Assembly (NCBI GenBank): GCA_946902985.2
Contig: OX336389.2
Span: 978,270,084 to 978,334,083, forward strand
Reading direction: 5' to 3'
Source: Meconema thalassinum
Lineage: Eukaryota > Arthropoda > Insecta > Orthoptera > Tettigoniidae
DNA: 64,000 nt
Both the position numbers and the translations under genes were made by a program. Every line of letters starts with the position of its first letter. Within the stretch, counting starts at the first letter, position 1. The notes below the pieces were generated by a model that was not told where the DNA came from, ran no database searches, and saw nothing but the letters and a program-made list of their open reading frames with translations. Shown piece by piece: positions 10,016-21,643 of the stretch.

Positions 10016-11188
10016 AGCAGGACGACCTCATATTGTAATAGATCAATTTACTACTGGAGTTATTAGGCGTACCATACACAGCTTTTTTTTGTGGAGAAGG
10101 TGTTTCCAACAATTTCGAAATTAAAAGAGAGACTTAAACATTCAATGACAGACTTTACGGAAATGTCCCTTGAGAAACTTTGGCAAATTGTTCACAGCAT
10201 GGATTTAGATTTTTAAAACTTAATAAAAAAATCTGTTCTTACGGAATCGTTATCGACCGCAGCCTCCAGACATGCGCTTTTAAGAAGAATTCGACGACTT
10301 CGGGAAGAAGGCTACAATATATTCTATACAGATGAAACATGGTGCTCCCAAAACCACACCACAAATTATGCGTGGCAAGAAATCGTTTCAGAAGCTCTGA
10401 ATAAACATAATAATTACGCCCAGTACCGATGCCACTGCAGGAAGTTTACGGATGGAAAGGAGGTTTTAAAACTCCGTCAGGAGCTGGACAGCGTGTCATA
10501 ATAGTGCGCATTGGTAGTGAAGAGGGATTTCCACAAGAAGATGAGCTCTGCTTCGTTAGAAAGAAAGGAACAGGTGATTATCACCAAGAAATGAATTCAC
10601 TCCATTTTGAAGAACGGTTCAGGAAGGTATTAAGCCTACTCCCTCCAAAATCTGTTGTAGTGATGGATCAGGCACCTCACCACACAATGCTAGACCCGTA
10701 ATCTAAGAACCCCACCAACTCATGGTTAAAAGCAGACATAATTGAATGGATTGAGAAAAAAACATACCACTACCGCTTGATATAATTGATTTCAAATCAT
10801 TAACAAAAGCCGTACTACTTCATCATGCCAAACCCTACTTCAGCACACCTCAGATGAAAATTGAATTAATTACTAAAGGATTAAGACAAGATGTTGAGCT
10901 TATTTGGCTGCCAGTAGCTCATTGTGAAATGAACGCTATAGAACTGATTTGGGCCTTTGTAAAAGCACAATTGCAAAACTTAACCGAGCAAACGCAGAAG
11001 ACAAGGGGAAAAGTATAAATGTGACTAGAGACTTATGCCAAGAAACCTTACGTTCCGTAACGCCTGAGCTCTGGAAATTGAAAAAAAAATATTGGGAAAA
11101 AGACCACCTTCCGGATGATATTGAAGTACAACCTGTTGTAATCAGTCTTGAATGTTCAGATTCTGAAAGAGATTGGGATCAATTATAA
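10016..11188 (+). pseudogene. Transposase C-terminal half, DDE_3/IS630 type
   Basis: Continues the N-terminal half across the Gypsy insertion. The family's landmarks are readable in shifting frames: YTDETW near 10330 (first Asp), GWKGGFKTPSGAG near 10445, VVVMDQAPHH near 10660 (second Asp) and HCEMNAIELIW near 10920 (Glu). The arrangement D-D-E and the HCE.N.IELIW motif are typical of the IS630/Tc1-related DDE_3 transposases of arthropods. An 8-T run near 10083 and other indels shift the frame, and a stop follows VMDQ. The longest clean pieces are 10429-10701 and 10949-11188. The enzyme would cut and join the element ends; this copy cannot. Confidence 0.8.
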
Positions 11189-11425
11189 ATTGATGACAAT
11201 ATTTCTGGTGATGAATTGTAAAATTACTTAAACCAATGTATATATTGTAAATAGACAAACGAAAATAAAAAAACATTAAAATATTCTAAAAATTAAAAAA
11301 ACAACTGTTTTAAAGCTGCCATTGGAGGTCCAAAGCCCTCATGAGAAAAGCTAATGGGAAATATTTTTCACGACCTCTTACTACCATTTGTTTGAATTAT
11401 TGAAGTTAATCACATGTTAATCGTA

Positions 11426-11817
11426 AATAATGACTGTTAGCCATCTCTTGATTAATGTAGTATATTTGCATTTGTCTGTTGGCACAGGCTAGAGTAAAAT
11501 GTGGCTTTTCACCGATGTCTCAGTCTTACTCATGACTGTGATTATATGAAAGCTACTGAAGTATGGGTGGTGCTTAGTAATTACATTCAGAGCACAGTCA
11601 GTGCCTGTGGATGCTGTGAAGGTTCTACTCATAGGGTTAGTACTGCTGTTCTGACTCAGTGAGGAACGCAATGGCAAACTTCCTCACTCCTCATCTTGCC
11701 TAGTACGCCTCAATATAGCGCTGCCTTGGGTTTTTGTGGGTATATACCTACATAACCTAGTGGCGGTACTTTTTGAGGATCCAACCAGCCTTCGGGCTGA
11801 CTACCTACCAGACAGAC
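11426..11817 (-). mobile_element. SINE-like insertion (family 3) in the right arm
   Basis: 392 bp absent from the left arm at the matching position and flanked by the direct repeat AATCGTA (11419-11425 and 11818-11824). On the minus strand the head has box-A- and box-B-like words (TGGTAGGTAGTC, GGTTGGATCC) about 30 bases apart, suggesting a tRNA-type SINE. Comparing the two arms makes the insertion itself certain; the class is less so. Confidence 0.72.
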
Positions 11818-12054
11818 AATCGTATATAGTGAAGGAATCCGCCCAAGCAATTTCGAGCGAGGCACGGCATGCCACGCGCTATGAGCCGTCTCGGCAACGC
11901 TGTACAACTTTCACCGCATCGGCTAGCAGCTGAGCCATGTCATTTTATCACGTACAAATACAAGCCGATATAAAATTAGTGAATTCATTTGCGTGTTTCA
12001 CAGTCATACAGCATAACCCTTTGTTATATAAGGATTACAACGCGACTAAGAACG
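11818..12054 (-). repeat. Right terminal inverted repeat of the DNA transposon
   Basis: Mirror partner of positions 1-237, same length, ending CGCGACTAAGAACG on the plus strand at 12054. The inner continuation of this arm (about 10950-11425) also matches the left arm (238-760), but less well, and the two parts are separated by a 392-bp insert. Confidence 0.9.
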
Positions 12055-12508
12055 CAATTTTCCAACCACCACGAGCCGAGAAAACGTTACCTTACACAAA
12101 TGATAACAACTTTGTTGCTTGAACATGCAACATTTTAAAATGTATAAACTAGTTATAAAACATTCTAATGCATACTGTGTTAAAATTTGGATTCGATCTG
12201 ATGACGAGTTTTTGAGAAACTGATTCTTAAAGTTGACGCATGGTTGAAACGCGCACAAAATCGGGCTCTTTTTGTGTTCCAACTGCGATAAAACATATTA
12301 AAATATAAATTAAAAATGCCAAACCTACATGAACTAACGTAAGATAGAACTACGAAAATGATGATGGTATTGGATTATATGTGGGCCTATTAGTTACTTC
12401 ACAAACAACCTTCAAACTCGAGTGCACATAATATTTTGGTCGACAGTAAATACAGACATAACCGAAGGTACAACCAAATTAAGGGGAAGCTTGATGGAAT
12501 CAAATCAC
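12055..12508. other. Intergenic, nothing recognised
   Basis: AT-rich sequence between two DNA transposons. No ORF or repeat structure is supported. Confidence 0.5.
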
Positions 12509-13075
12509 ATATGACGAGTCCAGGGGAATAAAGATGAGGGTCCACTTTTTATGAAAAATGAGCTTTCAGTGAATTTGTATAGTTTAACCCCAAAAGAATA
12601 TGTTAAACTACTCCTAGAAGGCACAAAAGATGAATGTCTGCGGATACACAGCCAACAAAAATATGTAGTGTAGGCAAGAAAGATGAGGGTGCCATTGTAT
12701 GTGAGCTACAAGGATGAGGGTCCACTTAGTTGGCAGTGCAGAGTGCTCTTCTTTCAGCTCACCCAGCTGTTGATGGCTTGATGTTGTGTTAACTGTTAAA
12801 GAGTGTTACCCCAGTGTTGGTTTATTGGTTGTTGTGCCTTGATTGGTATATTGACACAGGACCAGACTGTAAGTGATTAAGACTAGAGTGTTTTAAAAAC
12901 ATAAGTGCAAGTGAACGAAGTGATAATTATTAGTTCGAATTTTAATCGGATTGAATCACATGAAAAACAGTCGATGTATCTTTGTGGATTAATACAGTGC
13001 TCTCCTGTCACTCACCATCGGCCTAGGAAACCACAATGTGAGGCTGATTTTCACACATATTCATACTCTTATAAA

Positions 13076-13368
13076 TGAATAACCCCTGGCAATACAGCCC
13101 GTGAAGAACCTAGGTCTACCAAGCGACCACTGCCCAGCCAATTGGCATGCAGATATTGGGGTGACGCGTGATCAGCGCATCGGGTCTCCTTGGAACAGGG
13201 CGCTGCCTCACTGTCAAGACAGCTACTCAATTGTCCTCAAGAGGCTGAGTGCACCCCGTTCCAGCCCTCACGTCAGTCTCTAAAATCCCTGACGGAGCCG
13301 GGAATCGAACCCGGGGCCTCCGGGTGAGAGGCAGGCATTCTACCCCAACACCACGGGGCCGGCCACGT
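13076..13368 (-). mobile_element. tRNA-Glu-like SINE (family 1), copy 2
   Basis: Minus-strand SINE flanked by TCTTATAAA (13067-13075 and 13369-13377). The head (13295-13368) folds as tRNA-Glu(CTC)-like: box A around TGGTGTTGGGG, anticodon arm with CTCTCAC, and box B GGTTCGATTCC in the T arm. It is better preserved than the copy at 1029-1419, and lies inside the 12509-14671 transposon. Confidence 0.86.
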
Positions 13369-13394
13369 TCTTATAAAGTAAGAGTAATAAGGAA

Positions 13395-14106
13395 TGAACA
13401 GGTTTGTGAAATCCCTGTATGTTAAAAATCATTTGTATCACTTCATGGCATTACAGCTAAAAGACTGCAAAATTTACAAGTCTTAAAACAACAGGTTTAC
13501 CACCATGTGATATGCGAGGAAAGCACAGCTCCAGGCCTAACAAGCTTCCTGATGATGTAAATTCTGTATTTGAACACATTCAGTCCTTTAAAAGCAGAAA
13601 GTCGCACTATGGTTTAGCTAAGTCTCAAAAACGCTACCCGAGGAACTTACTGTGAGTAAAATGTTTTGTCGCTATACAAAGGCTTTCCCATACAATAAAA
13701 TATCACTGGAATAGTACAGAGAAATATTTAACACCAAATTTAATTTGACATTTGGCTATCAAAGGTGTGACACCTGTAGCACCTGTGACGAATTTACTGT
13801 GAAAACAGAATCTGTTCCTACAAAACTAAGTCTGCCTACTACTACTCAGAAAGAAGCTTCAAAACTTACGTAGGCGATAAAAAGATGGGTTTTGTTGACC
13901 AGAAGCCTGTGGTTGAACTTCCGTCTGAGAGGAAGGAAGTTCTCCAAAACTCGAGAAACCAACCAAGACAATTTAAAGTAATTTCTTGTGTCAATCCAGA
14001 AATATTCAGTTCGTGGACCACCTTTCTTTCCCCACTATATGTAAAACAATGTCCCTTTAAAACACGTCCAGTGAGGAAGCTGAAGATCTTACAATGGCTT
14101 GGATGA
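13395..14106 (+). pseudogene. Transposase remnant with central deletion
   Basis: Broken plus-strand frames show an RGKH word near 13515, a histidine-aromatic HY word near 13602, and a CDTCSTCDEF cysteine cluster near 13768. After this the sequence jumps to a tail segment (13885-14106) containing FSSWTTFLSPLY and CPFKTRPVRKL. I recognise this order of motifs from a common but poorly named arthropod transposon protein. The catalytic middle is missing, so this copy is non-autonomous. Family identity is from memory of motif style only and should be treated as tentative. Confidence 0.55.
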
Positions 14107-14671
14107 TGAAGGTGATGTCACCAAACCGAAGAGGAAACTCTTATCTCTACCAGAACGTTGCTTTCACCTTCCAGAACAGCATATGATGGACCTATACCTG
14201 TCCCAAAAGCAAAGTTTGATGACCTTCAGCACCTAAAAAGTATGTTCTGTCAAAGCCCATTTTTTTTGCATCACTCCCTCACTTGTGAAGTGTACTGTGT
14301 ATTTAAGAAGCCTATTATTAGTTTCAGGTAATGATGTAGGCCAATAAACAAGTGACGTTTTTAGTGTTACAAAAGCTACCACACAAACAATATATTCATA
14401 GATTTCACTACAAATCAATGGACATTCATCCTTCTTGCCTAGATTTTTGTGACATGAATCAATATAATGTTATTTTGATCATACTGCATAGGTGCAAAAA
14501 GTCTATCTACATAATAAATATGTCCCAGATATGTTATTCATCAGTGTAACATCAACATAACTCTTGTTCCTTCGTTTAGGATTTAGGCATTTCGCTTTCT
14601 ATTTAAAACCACTGTTTTCTCAAAACTTCCTTTTCTGGACCCTCATCTTTATTCCCCTGGACTCTTCATAT

Positions 14672-15457
14672 TTGTAGCTTGGAGTCTGGAGTTTGATGAA
14701 GACTCCCTGGCTCTCGTTCTCTCCATTACAGTGTGACATCCCGGTACCTGGGTCTACGTCTCGCCATTGCCCCTCGCAATGGTTAATTTAAGCCATCATA
14801 GAAGCAGCGTACAGTGCAGACATGTGCTCTCCTCTCACGTGGTCATAAAGTTCGTAATTCGTTTCCATTTTCGACAAAATTAAAAATACACAGAATTTAC
14901 AAAAACGATACTGATTAATAGTTCACTGCTTCTACACTGTGGCAGATGAATACAAAAATGGCCATGCGCTTCGGCCCACTGATTCTATGAATGCTTTCTA
15001 GCATTTATGCAAAACCTACGAGTGACCATGCACTTTCGGAATCACACGTTTTGAGCTGAATTTTTACCGTACTCCTCCATACGTTTAAAATGTTAGAAAA
15101 AGTTTATCATACAATAATTATTTATACACAGTTCATAGTTCTCACACGCTGTCGTTAGTCTATCTTCCCAAAATTTCTACAAAATTGACAAATTATATAT
15201 TTTCACCTTGTAAATTCAAACCATGAATTATGGCGATATTTCACCCAGTTTTAGCGTTACTCACGCGCTCAACGCTGTATTTCTACAATGATTTCACTTA
15301 GATATCACTACTTGGCATCATGCTTTTCATGGAAGAATATTCACGCAACACTTCTAACAAGCTTGACAACGAAGTAGGATCACGACATGTCCTCGGACAC
15401 TCCCGGCACTAAACACCATACGCTAAAAAGAAACTAGTAGGATGTGTCATGTCACGA
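14672..15457. other. Intergenic, nothing recognised
   Basis: No coding or repeat structure could be supported in this stretch. Confidence 0.5.
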
Positions 15458-15858
15458 CAAGATGGCGTCACAGTGAAAGTGTAGTGAAATAGCAGCTAGT
15501 GTAAATATTTGATAAAAGTGGTAAACTATTATAACAGAGGTATAAAATCTATAAAGTTACTTTCCTTAGGTCAAGTGAAATATGGAATATTGATAGTATT
15601 TAGAAATTCTTATTGATAATTTAATAAACCTAAACTAAGTTGTGGGAACGTGTATCCAAAGATTCGGTGACTTCTTCAATCACTGTTTGAACCAAGTAGA
15701 GCAGTGGGGCTTTTACTAGATTTCACCCGATTGGAAGATATACGTATTTCACATTCTTCTTTATTGGTAGGTAATTAGATTAACTCATTTAGGTAGTAAT
15801 AATTAATATAAATTAGTGTAATGTGGTATAGACATCTAGACTAACTTAGATCTCTGGT

Positions 15859-16870
15859 ATGTCGTCAGTTAACAGTGTTAGTGACTCGTCAGGTAGTGTA
15901 ACCGTTACGGATTTATGCTCGTCGTGCAAAATAAAAGTAAAAAATGCAAATAAAATAATCACAAGATCTCAGGTAAAATTGAGTGAGGAGAAAAGTGAAA
16001 CCGATTGTCGTAATATAGGCCTACCGGTACCGTCATGCGAATGTCATAACCTGAGAAACGAACTGTTCTCAAAATATAAAACTATAAAGCTGCTAAAGGA
16101 AGATATTGCTAAGTTAATGGAAGAGTTGAATAAATTATAAGGAAACAGAGAGGAAAGCAAGGAAACTTGGTCGACAGTGGTTACTGGTCGTGTAAGATTG
16201 AATAAGCTTAGGCCAGTACATGTAACTGAAATTCCCGTCTCAAATTCATTTGGAGCACTCGTCGAAGAAAATGATGACTTTCTTCAAGAAGAAAAGAAGA
16301 AAGTGATAAAGAGAGAATCCAGGAAGATGCGGATATTTGCGGATAGTCACGGGCGAGATGTAGCAGCAACCGTATTGGAGAGGAGCGGAGAAATGGAGGT
16401 CACATCGACAGTAAAGCCAGGAACACATATTGCAGCGGTCACGAACGGGATGGTAGGAGAGTGTGCGACCCTCACTTCAAAGGACTATGCAGTAATCATC
16501 GCCGGGGCAAACGACGTCAATAGAACCGAGAGTAAAAAGGTAATCAAAGATTTAAAGGGTACATTGCCATCCTTGCATAACACAAATGTCATTATTGTAA
16601 ACATTCCGCAGAGATACGATTTAATTCCCAAATCATGTGTAAATGTAGAAATAGAGGCTACAAATGGAAAAATTCGTAAAATTTGTAAGAGTTTTCCAAA
16701 TGTCCAAATTATAGATGTATGTAAATTAGACAGGTAGTTCCACACTCGACAGGACCTACACATAAATAGGCTAGGAAAAGAGTATCTTAGTGATGAAATC
16801 TGCAAAATAGTAAATTCAAATGGTAAGAATAGTTCAATAGTTTCTTTAAAGTGGAAGCAGGGAAACTTGT
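15859..16870 (+). pseudogene. LINE-A ORF1, SGNH/GDSL esterase-like, with stops
   Basis: Encodes the same protein as 23359-24384 but is interrupted by a stop after NKL (16138-16140) and another after LDR (16735-16737). Readable parts: a Cys-rich N-terminus (DLCSSC), a short coiled coil, then ADSHGRD, an IIAGAND block and an LHINRLGKEYL tail, the blocks of an SGNH-fold hydrolase. Such ORF1 proteins are known in CR1/L2-type LINEs and are thought to act in membrane or RNP handling. This copy is non-functional. Confidence 0.8.
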
Positions 16871-16959
16871 AAAAGAAGCCAAACGTGAGGTTTGGCATTC
16901 AGATCATTCGATGTCAAATTTAACTGAGTGCAACAATGGTATTTCGGATTTGTCTAGCA

Positions 16960-19900
16960 ACAATAATAATAACAATTATGATAATAATAATGTAAATAAA
17001 TCACCAACACAAGCTTGCAAAAGTAACAAATTTAAAATTTACCACCAGAATGTCCAGTCTCTTTATAACAAAATTGATTACATAAATCTAATGCTTAAAA
17101 ATGAACTTAAAGACATCTCAGCACTATGTATTTCAGAACATCGGCTGAAAGAGGAACAACTCGAATTAATTCAATTCCCAGGGTTTATACAAGCTAGTAA
17201 ATACTCTAGATCTAATATTAGCCATGTTGGTACATGTATCTTCTTATGAAATAATTTAGATCATGAACAGTTAACAGCTTATGATTATCTAATTATGGAA
17301 CAGGATTTTGAATTCTCTGCCGTAAAAGTACAGCAGTTTAAGTTAATAATTGTATGCGTATACCGTTCTCCGTCAGGAAAGTTTCCTTTATTTATAGATA
17401 AATTAGAATTGTTACTCAATAACATAAGCAATGTAAATTTCGACATAATAATTTGTGGGGATGTAAATGTGGATTTCTTAAAATTTGATAAAAATTGTGA
17501 ATTATTAACACAGTTACTAATTTCCTATGGACTGAAACCTACAGTAAATACCCCAACAAGAATAACAAAATTTAGTAAAACCACTCCTGATCATTTTTTT
17601 TAAAATACAGATCAATATCACCATTCAATGGGTCGATTGTCTGGGTTTTAGTAACCACCATGGACAAATACTGAGTTTTGAAGTACCCGAATCAATCAAT
17701 AATAATGATAATGGAGTAAAATCAAAGTGTAGGTCATTCACTGAAACAATTGTTACATATTTCAATGACTTATTAAATAAGGAATCATGGTCAGAAATGT
17801 ATAAACTCGAAAATGTAAATGATAAATTTAATGCATTTATATGTACCCTAAGTCACTATTTTGAAACAGCATTCCCCTTTAGACAAAGAACTGTTCAAAA
17901 TAACAAAACTAGCAATTGGATAACAACAGGAATTATAAATTCATATCAAAGAAAGATATGTCTACACAAATTATATAAACAATACCACACAACACCTGAA
18001 TTCAATTTATACTACAAAAAATCCACTAGCATATTAAATAAGGTAATAAGACTAGCAATGAAAATGCAAAATGATAATTTTATTTTCCAATCATCTAATA
18101 AAAACAGGGCTATGTGGTCCGTGATAAAGAAAGAAACTGGAAAATCTGCTAAAATACGAAGGAATATTACACTGACCAGAAATAATAAAGTGATTAATAG
18201 TCCAGAGGAAATATCAAACACTTTTAATGGCTATTTTCTGGAAATTCCACAAAAATTATTAAATAGATCACAGGTAAATACACTAAATTCTAATAATAAA
18301 ATAAATATATGCAGTGATTCTTTATTTATAAATCATGGCACAAGTGAAGAGGTAAGAATAGTTATAAAAGAGCTAAAAATAAATTCTGTGCTGGCATTGA
18401 TGGCATCCCTGATGCAATTTTAAAGAAATGTGCAGAAAATATAATAAATCCACTTACACACTTAATAAACAGTTCAATTCTCTCAGGAACTAACCTGGAT
18501 ATTTTGAAGTTATCAAAAGTAATTCCAGTGCACAAAAACGGTTCAAAAGATGAATTAGATAAATATCGTCCTATTACCTTAAAAATGGTATTGCAAAAAT
18601 TGTGGGAAAAATTATGTATAAGAGACTGATAAGTTTTATAGAAAAAAAAATATTTTCAAACTCACAACATGGATTCAGAACGGAAAAATCTACACAGAAA
18701 GCAATTTATGAATGTATTAATAGTATACTAAATTAATTGACATTAAGGAACATGTAACTGGCCTATTCTTGGATTTATCGAAAGCATTTGATGTTGTTGA
18801 CCATAAAATCCTCCTTACAAAATTAAATCAATATGGTATTAGAGGTCTAGCTAATAAATGGATAGAGTCTTATTAACAAGGAGTAAACAAATAGTAAGCT
18901 TGAGACACAAGGATGATGGAACCAAATTACTTAATGAAACATTGTCCAATGAGGGAATAATTAAATTTGGAGTACTCCAGGGATCGGTTTTGGCCCACTA
19001 CTCTTTCTTCTATATATTAATGATAGGCTATAACACAGAACGTTCATTCACATAAGGAAATTTTGTTTGCGGACGATACAACACTCGTAATAAAAGGTGA
19101 AACTAAACAGGACATACAGCAGTCTGCTGACTCCATTACAGGAGGGTTAACCAAATGGTCACAAGATAATCGCCTCATAATAAACTATAAAAAACAGTAT
19201 CTCTAATTTTCCACACTATACAGAATAGGAATCCTGCGAAGCCCAATATAACATTAAATGGTCATCAAATAGAAAATAAATCAGAAACAAATTTTTTAGA
19301 ACTATGGATACAACATGACTTGAAATGGAATAAACATATACAATATCTGAATACTAAACTGAACTCGATGTGCTTTGCGTTACGTATTTTGAAAACCTGC
19401 ACTAGCATGCACACAGTAAGAAATACTTATTTTGCTTATTTCCGTTCATACTTAAGGTATGGGGTCATATTTTGGGGTAGATAGATAGATAGATAGATTT
19501 TTATTAATTCCATTTGATCAAATACATGCATTCAATACATTTTTGATATAGGACACGTCAGAATTTACATGCATAAAATAAAAGAACTAACAGGTATATA
19601 TTACTAAGATTATAACTATTTATAACTTATTATAATAGCAAATCTTAATAGATACAATCTTATTGCACAACTATTTACACCTCACTCTATTATCATAATA
19701 TGAAAACTTAATTCTATAAATACAACAACATACAGCTAGGTATTAAAATTAAATTAAAAAAGTAAAATATAGTTATAGATTCCATCACTCCTATACGCTA
19801 AAATATTCAACTACTGAGTAAAAACAATGGCACTGCAGATAAGCTTTCAACATTCTATCAAAGGTTTTTATTTTTGGGGCCAGTTTTATATACTGGGGTA

Positions 19901-20560
19901 GTTTATTGTATAATTTAACTCCAGTGTGAAAAGTTCCTTTTTGATATATGCTTGTGTGTGTGTGTGAAATATGAATGTTTTGATTTTGTCTTGTGTTATG
20001 CCTATGAACATCATTGTTTGTTTTAAGAAAAACATCTTTATTCATTAAATTCTTTTTAAAAAACATAATACTTTCAAAGATATGTCGCCAGATGTGCTAA
20101 GCACGTTTAGGACACAAAAGAGGGCGATTAGAATTATGGCAAATGTAAACACTAGAGAATCATTTAGACCTCTGTTTAAAGATTCAAACATTCTCCCTCT
20201 GCCCTGCATATATATCTTTGAAAGTATTCTGTTTTTTAAAAAGAATTTAATGAATAAGGATGTTTTTCTTAAAACAAACAATGATGTTCATAGGCATAAC
20301 ACAAGACAAAATCAAAACATTCATATTTCACACTCACACACAAGCATATATCAAAGAGGAACTTTTCACACAGGAGTTAAATTATACCATAAACTACCCC
20401 AATATATAAAACTTGCCCCAAAAATAAAAACCTTTTATAGAATGTTGAAAGGTTATCTGCAGTGCCATTGTTTTTACTCTGTAGTTGAATATCTTTATAG
20501 GAGCGATGAAATCTATAATTATATTTTACTTTTCTCTTTTAATTGCAATACCTAGCTGTA
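16960..20560 (+). pseudogene. LINE-A ORF2 (AP endonuclease plus RT), decayed and split
   Basis: The endonuclease part shows IYHQNVQSLYNK (17038), ISEHRLKEEQ (17130) and IICGDVNVDF (17449). An in-frame stop follows at 17247 and another near 17601. The RT part shows a [16 protein letters not shown] block (18772) and FADDTTLVI (19067), separated by frameshifts. The insert 19480-20080 then interrupts it, and the C-terminal domain resumes at 20081 (SPDVLSTFRTQKRAIRIM) with HRHNTRQNQN near 20290. Comparison with the intact 28308-29597 copy makes the assignment firm. Confidence 0.85.
19480..20080 (-). mobile_element. LINE-A 3' fragment inserted antisense in LINE-A copy 1
   Basis: Starts with (GATA)n, the complement of the LINE tail, and runs back into the C-terminal coding end (91-residue open piece, 19791-20066). 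The host LINE reads without loss across the insert, with TA shared on both sides (19478-19479 and 20081-20082). It is a 5'-truncated retrotransposition event. Confidence 0.86.
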
Positions 20561-20811
20561 AGTTGTTGTATTTATAGAATTAAGTTTTCATATTATGATA
20601 ATAGAGTGAGGTGTAAATAGTTGTCCAATAAGATTGTATCCCTTAAGATCTGTTATTATAATAAGTTATACATAGTTATAGTATTCGTATTATATAACTA
20701 TTACTACTTTTATTTTATACATATAAATTCCGACGTGTCCTATTTCAAAAATGTATTGTATACATGTATTTGATCAAATGGAATTAATAAAATCTATCTA
20801 TCTGTCTATCC

Positions 20812-21092
20812 GTCGCTAAGGCTGCAATTGAGTCGAAATACTTTCCCAAAATTATTAACCTCCCTTCTGGAGTGGTTTATACATTTCCAAAAAGTCGTTT
20901 ATTAATTTAGATGTTTTTCCCATTTCAATTTCTTGTAATAACAATCCACAATCAATGTTATACATTTTAATACGCCAACATGCTCACGGCCGCTTATACT
21001 CTTAACTTCCTGGCCTTCAGAGTACATTCATGCTGCTCCTAGTTCGATTCTCGAACAGTGCGTGTCGACTGTAAACCCTTCAGATAAAGAAA
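20812..21092. other. Intergenic, nothing recognised
   Basis: Unique-looking sequence between LINE-A copy 1 and repeat R1. Confidence 0.45.
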
Positions 21093-21643
21093 CGTCTAGC
21101 GAGCGGAAGGTCTTGCTCCTGTGCGCATGCGTCAGTGTTGAACAACCAAAGCTTTTTTCTCCGTGATCAAGGTAACCGGAAACCGCTACCTATCTTCTTT
21201 GGGAAGCCGCTTTATCAAATCAAATATGGCGTGGTAAAAATGTTTGGCCGGGTGATTTGAAGCAATAAAGCATTCGCAAATTTTCAAGATGGAAACCGTG
21301 ATTTAGACTGGCATATATAGCAATCTATAGATAGATAGATAGATAGATAGATTTTTTTAATTCCATTTGATCAAATACATGCATTCAATACATTTTTGAT
21401 ATAGGACACGTCAGAATTTACATGCATAAAATAAAAGAACTAACAGGTATATATTACTAAGATTATAACTATTTATAACTTATTATAATAGCAAATCTTA
21501 ATAGATACAATCTTATTGCACAACTATTTACACCTCACTCTATTATCATAATATGAAAACTTAATTCTATAAATACAACAACATACAGCTAGGTATTAAA
21601 ATTATATTAAAAAAGTAAAATATAGTTATAGATTCCATCACTC

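Larger units (their letters stand above)
1..12054 (+). mobile_element. Tc1/mariner-IS630-like DNA transposon, interrupted by nested insertions
   Basis: The first 237 bases are a close reverse complement of 11818-12054, and between them lies a split DDE transposase gene (1875-2114 and 10016-11188, plus strand). This makes the block one DNA transposon that later received a Gypsy element (2115-10015), a SINE pair (1025-1611) and another SINE-like insert (11426-11817). Without these inserts the element would be about 3.2 kb. The left boundary coincides with the window start, so the true outer end and any TA target duplication cannot be checked. Assignment to the IS630/Tc1 superfamily rests on the transposase motifs. 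Confidence 0.82.
12509..14671 (+). mobile_element. DNA transposon with 36-bp terminal inverted repeats, internally deleted
   Basis: Positions 12509-12544 and 14636-14671 are inverted repeats (ATATGA[C/A]GAGTCCAGGGG, then AATAAAGATGAGGGTCCA) with one mismatch. The word AAGATGAGGGT recurs just inside the left end near 12679, and AAGGATGAGGGT near 12711, like subterminal transposase-binding repeats. The interior holds transposase remnants and a SINE. I saw no clear target duplication, and I am not sure of the superfamily. Confidence 0.78.
15458..20811 (+). mobile_element. LINE-A copy 1, full length but decayed (CR1/L2 group)
   Basis: The 5' end starts CAAGATGGCGTCAC, shared exactly with the far end of the copy at 21326-24785. 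The 3' end is an (ATCT)n tail. Order: 5' UTR, ORF1 (15859-16870), endonuclease (from about 17025), RT (about 18320-20000 apart from the insert) and a C-terminal domain. Stops and frameshifts break every ORF. A reverse-oriented 3' fragment of the same family (19480-20080) interrupts it. Membership of the CR1/L2-type clade is inferred from the esterase-like ORF1, EN-RT without RNase H, and the microsatellite tail. Confidence 0.88.

Noticed and set aside
12509..14671. Assignment of the element to piggyBac
   Set aside because: No TTAA at the ends and the protein motifs do not match the piggyBac transposase seen at 56131-58675.
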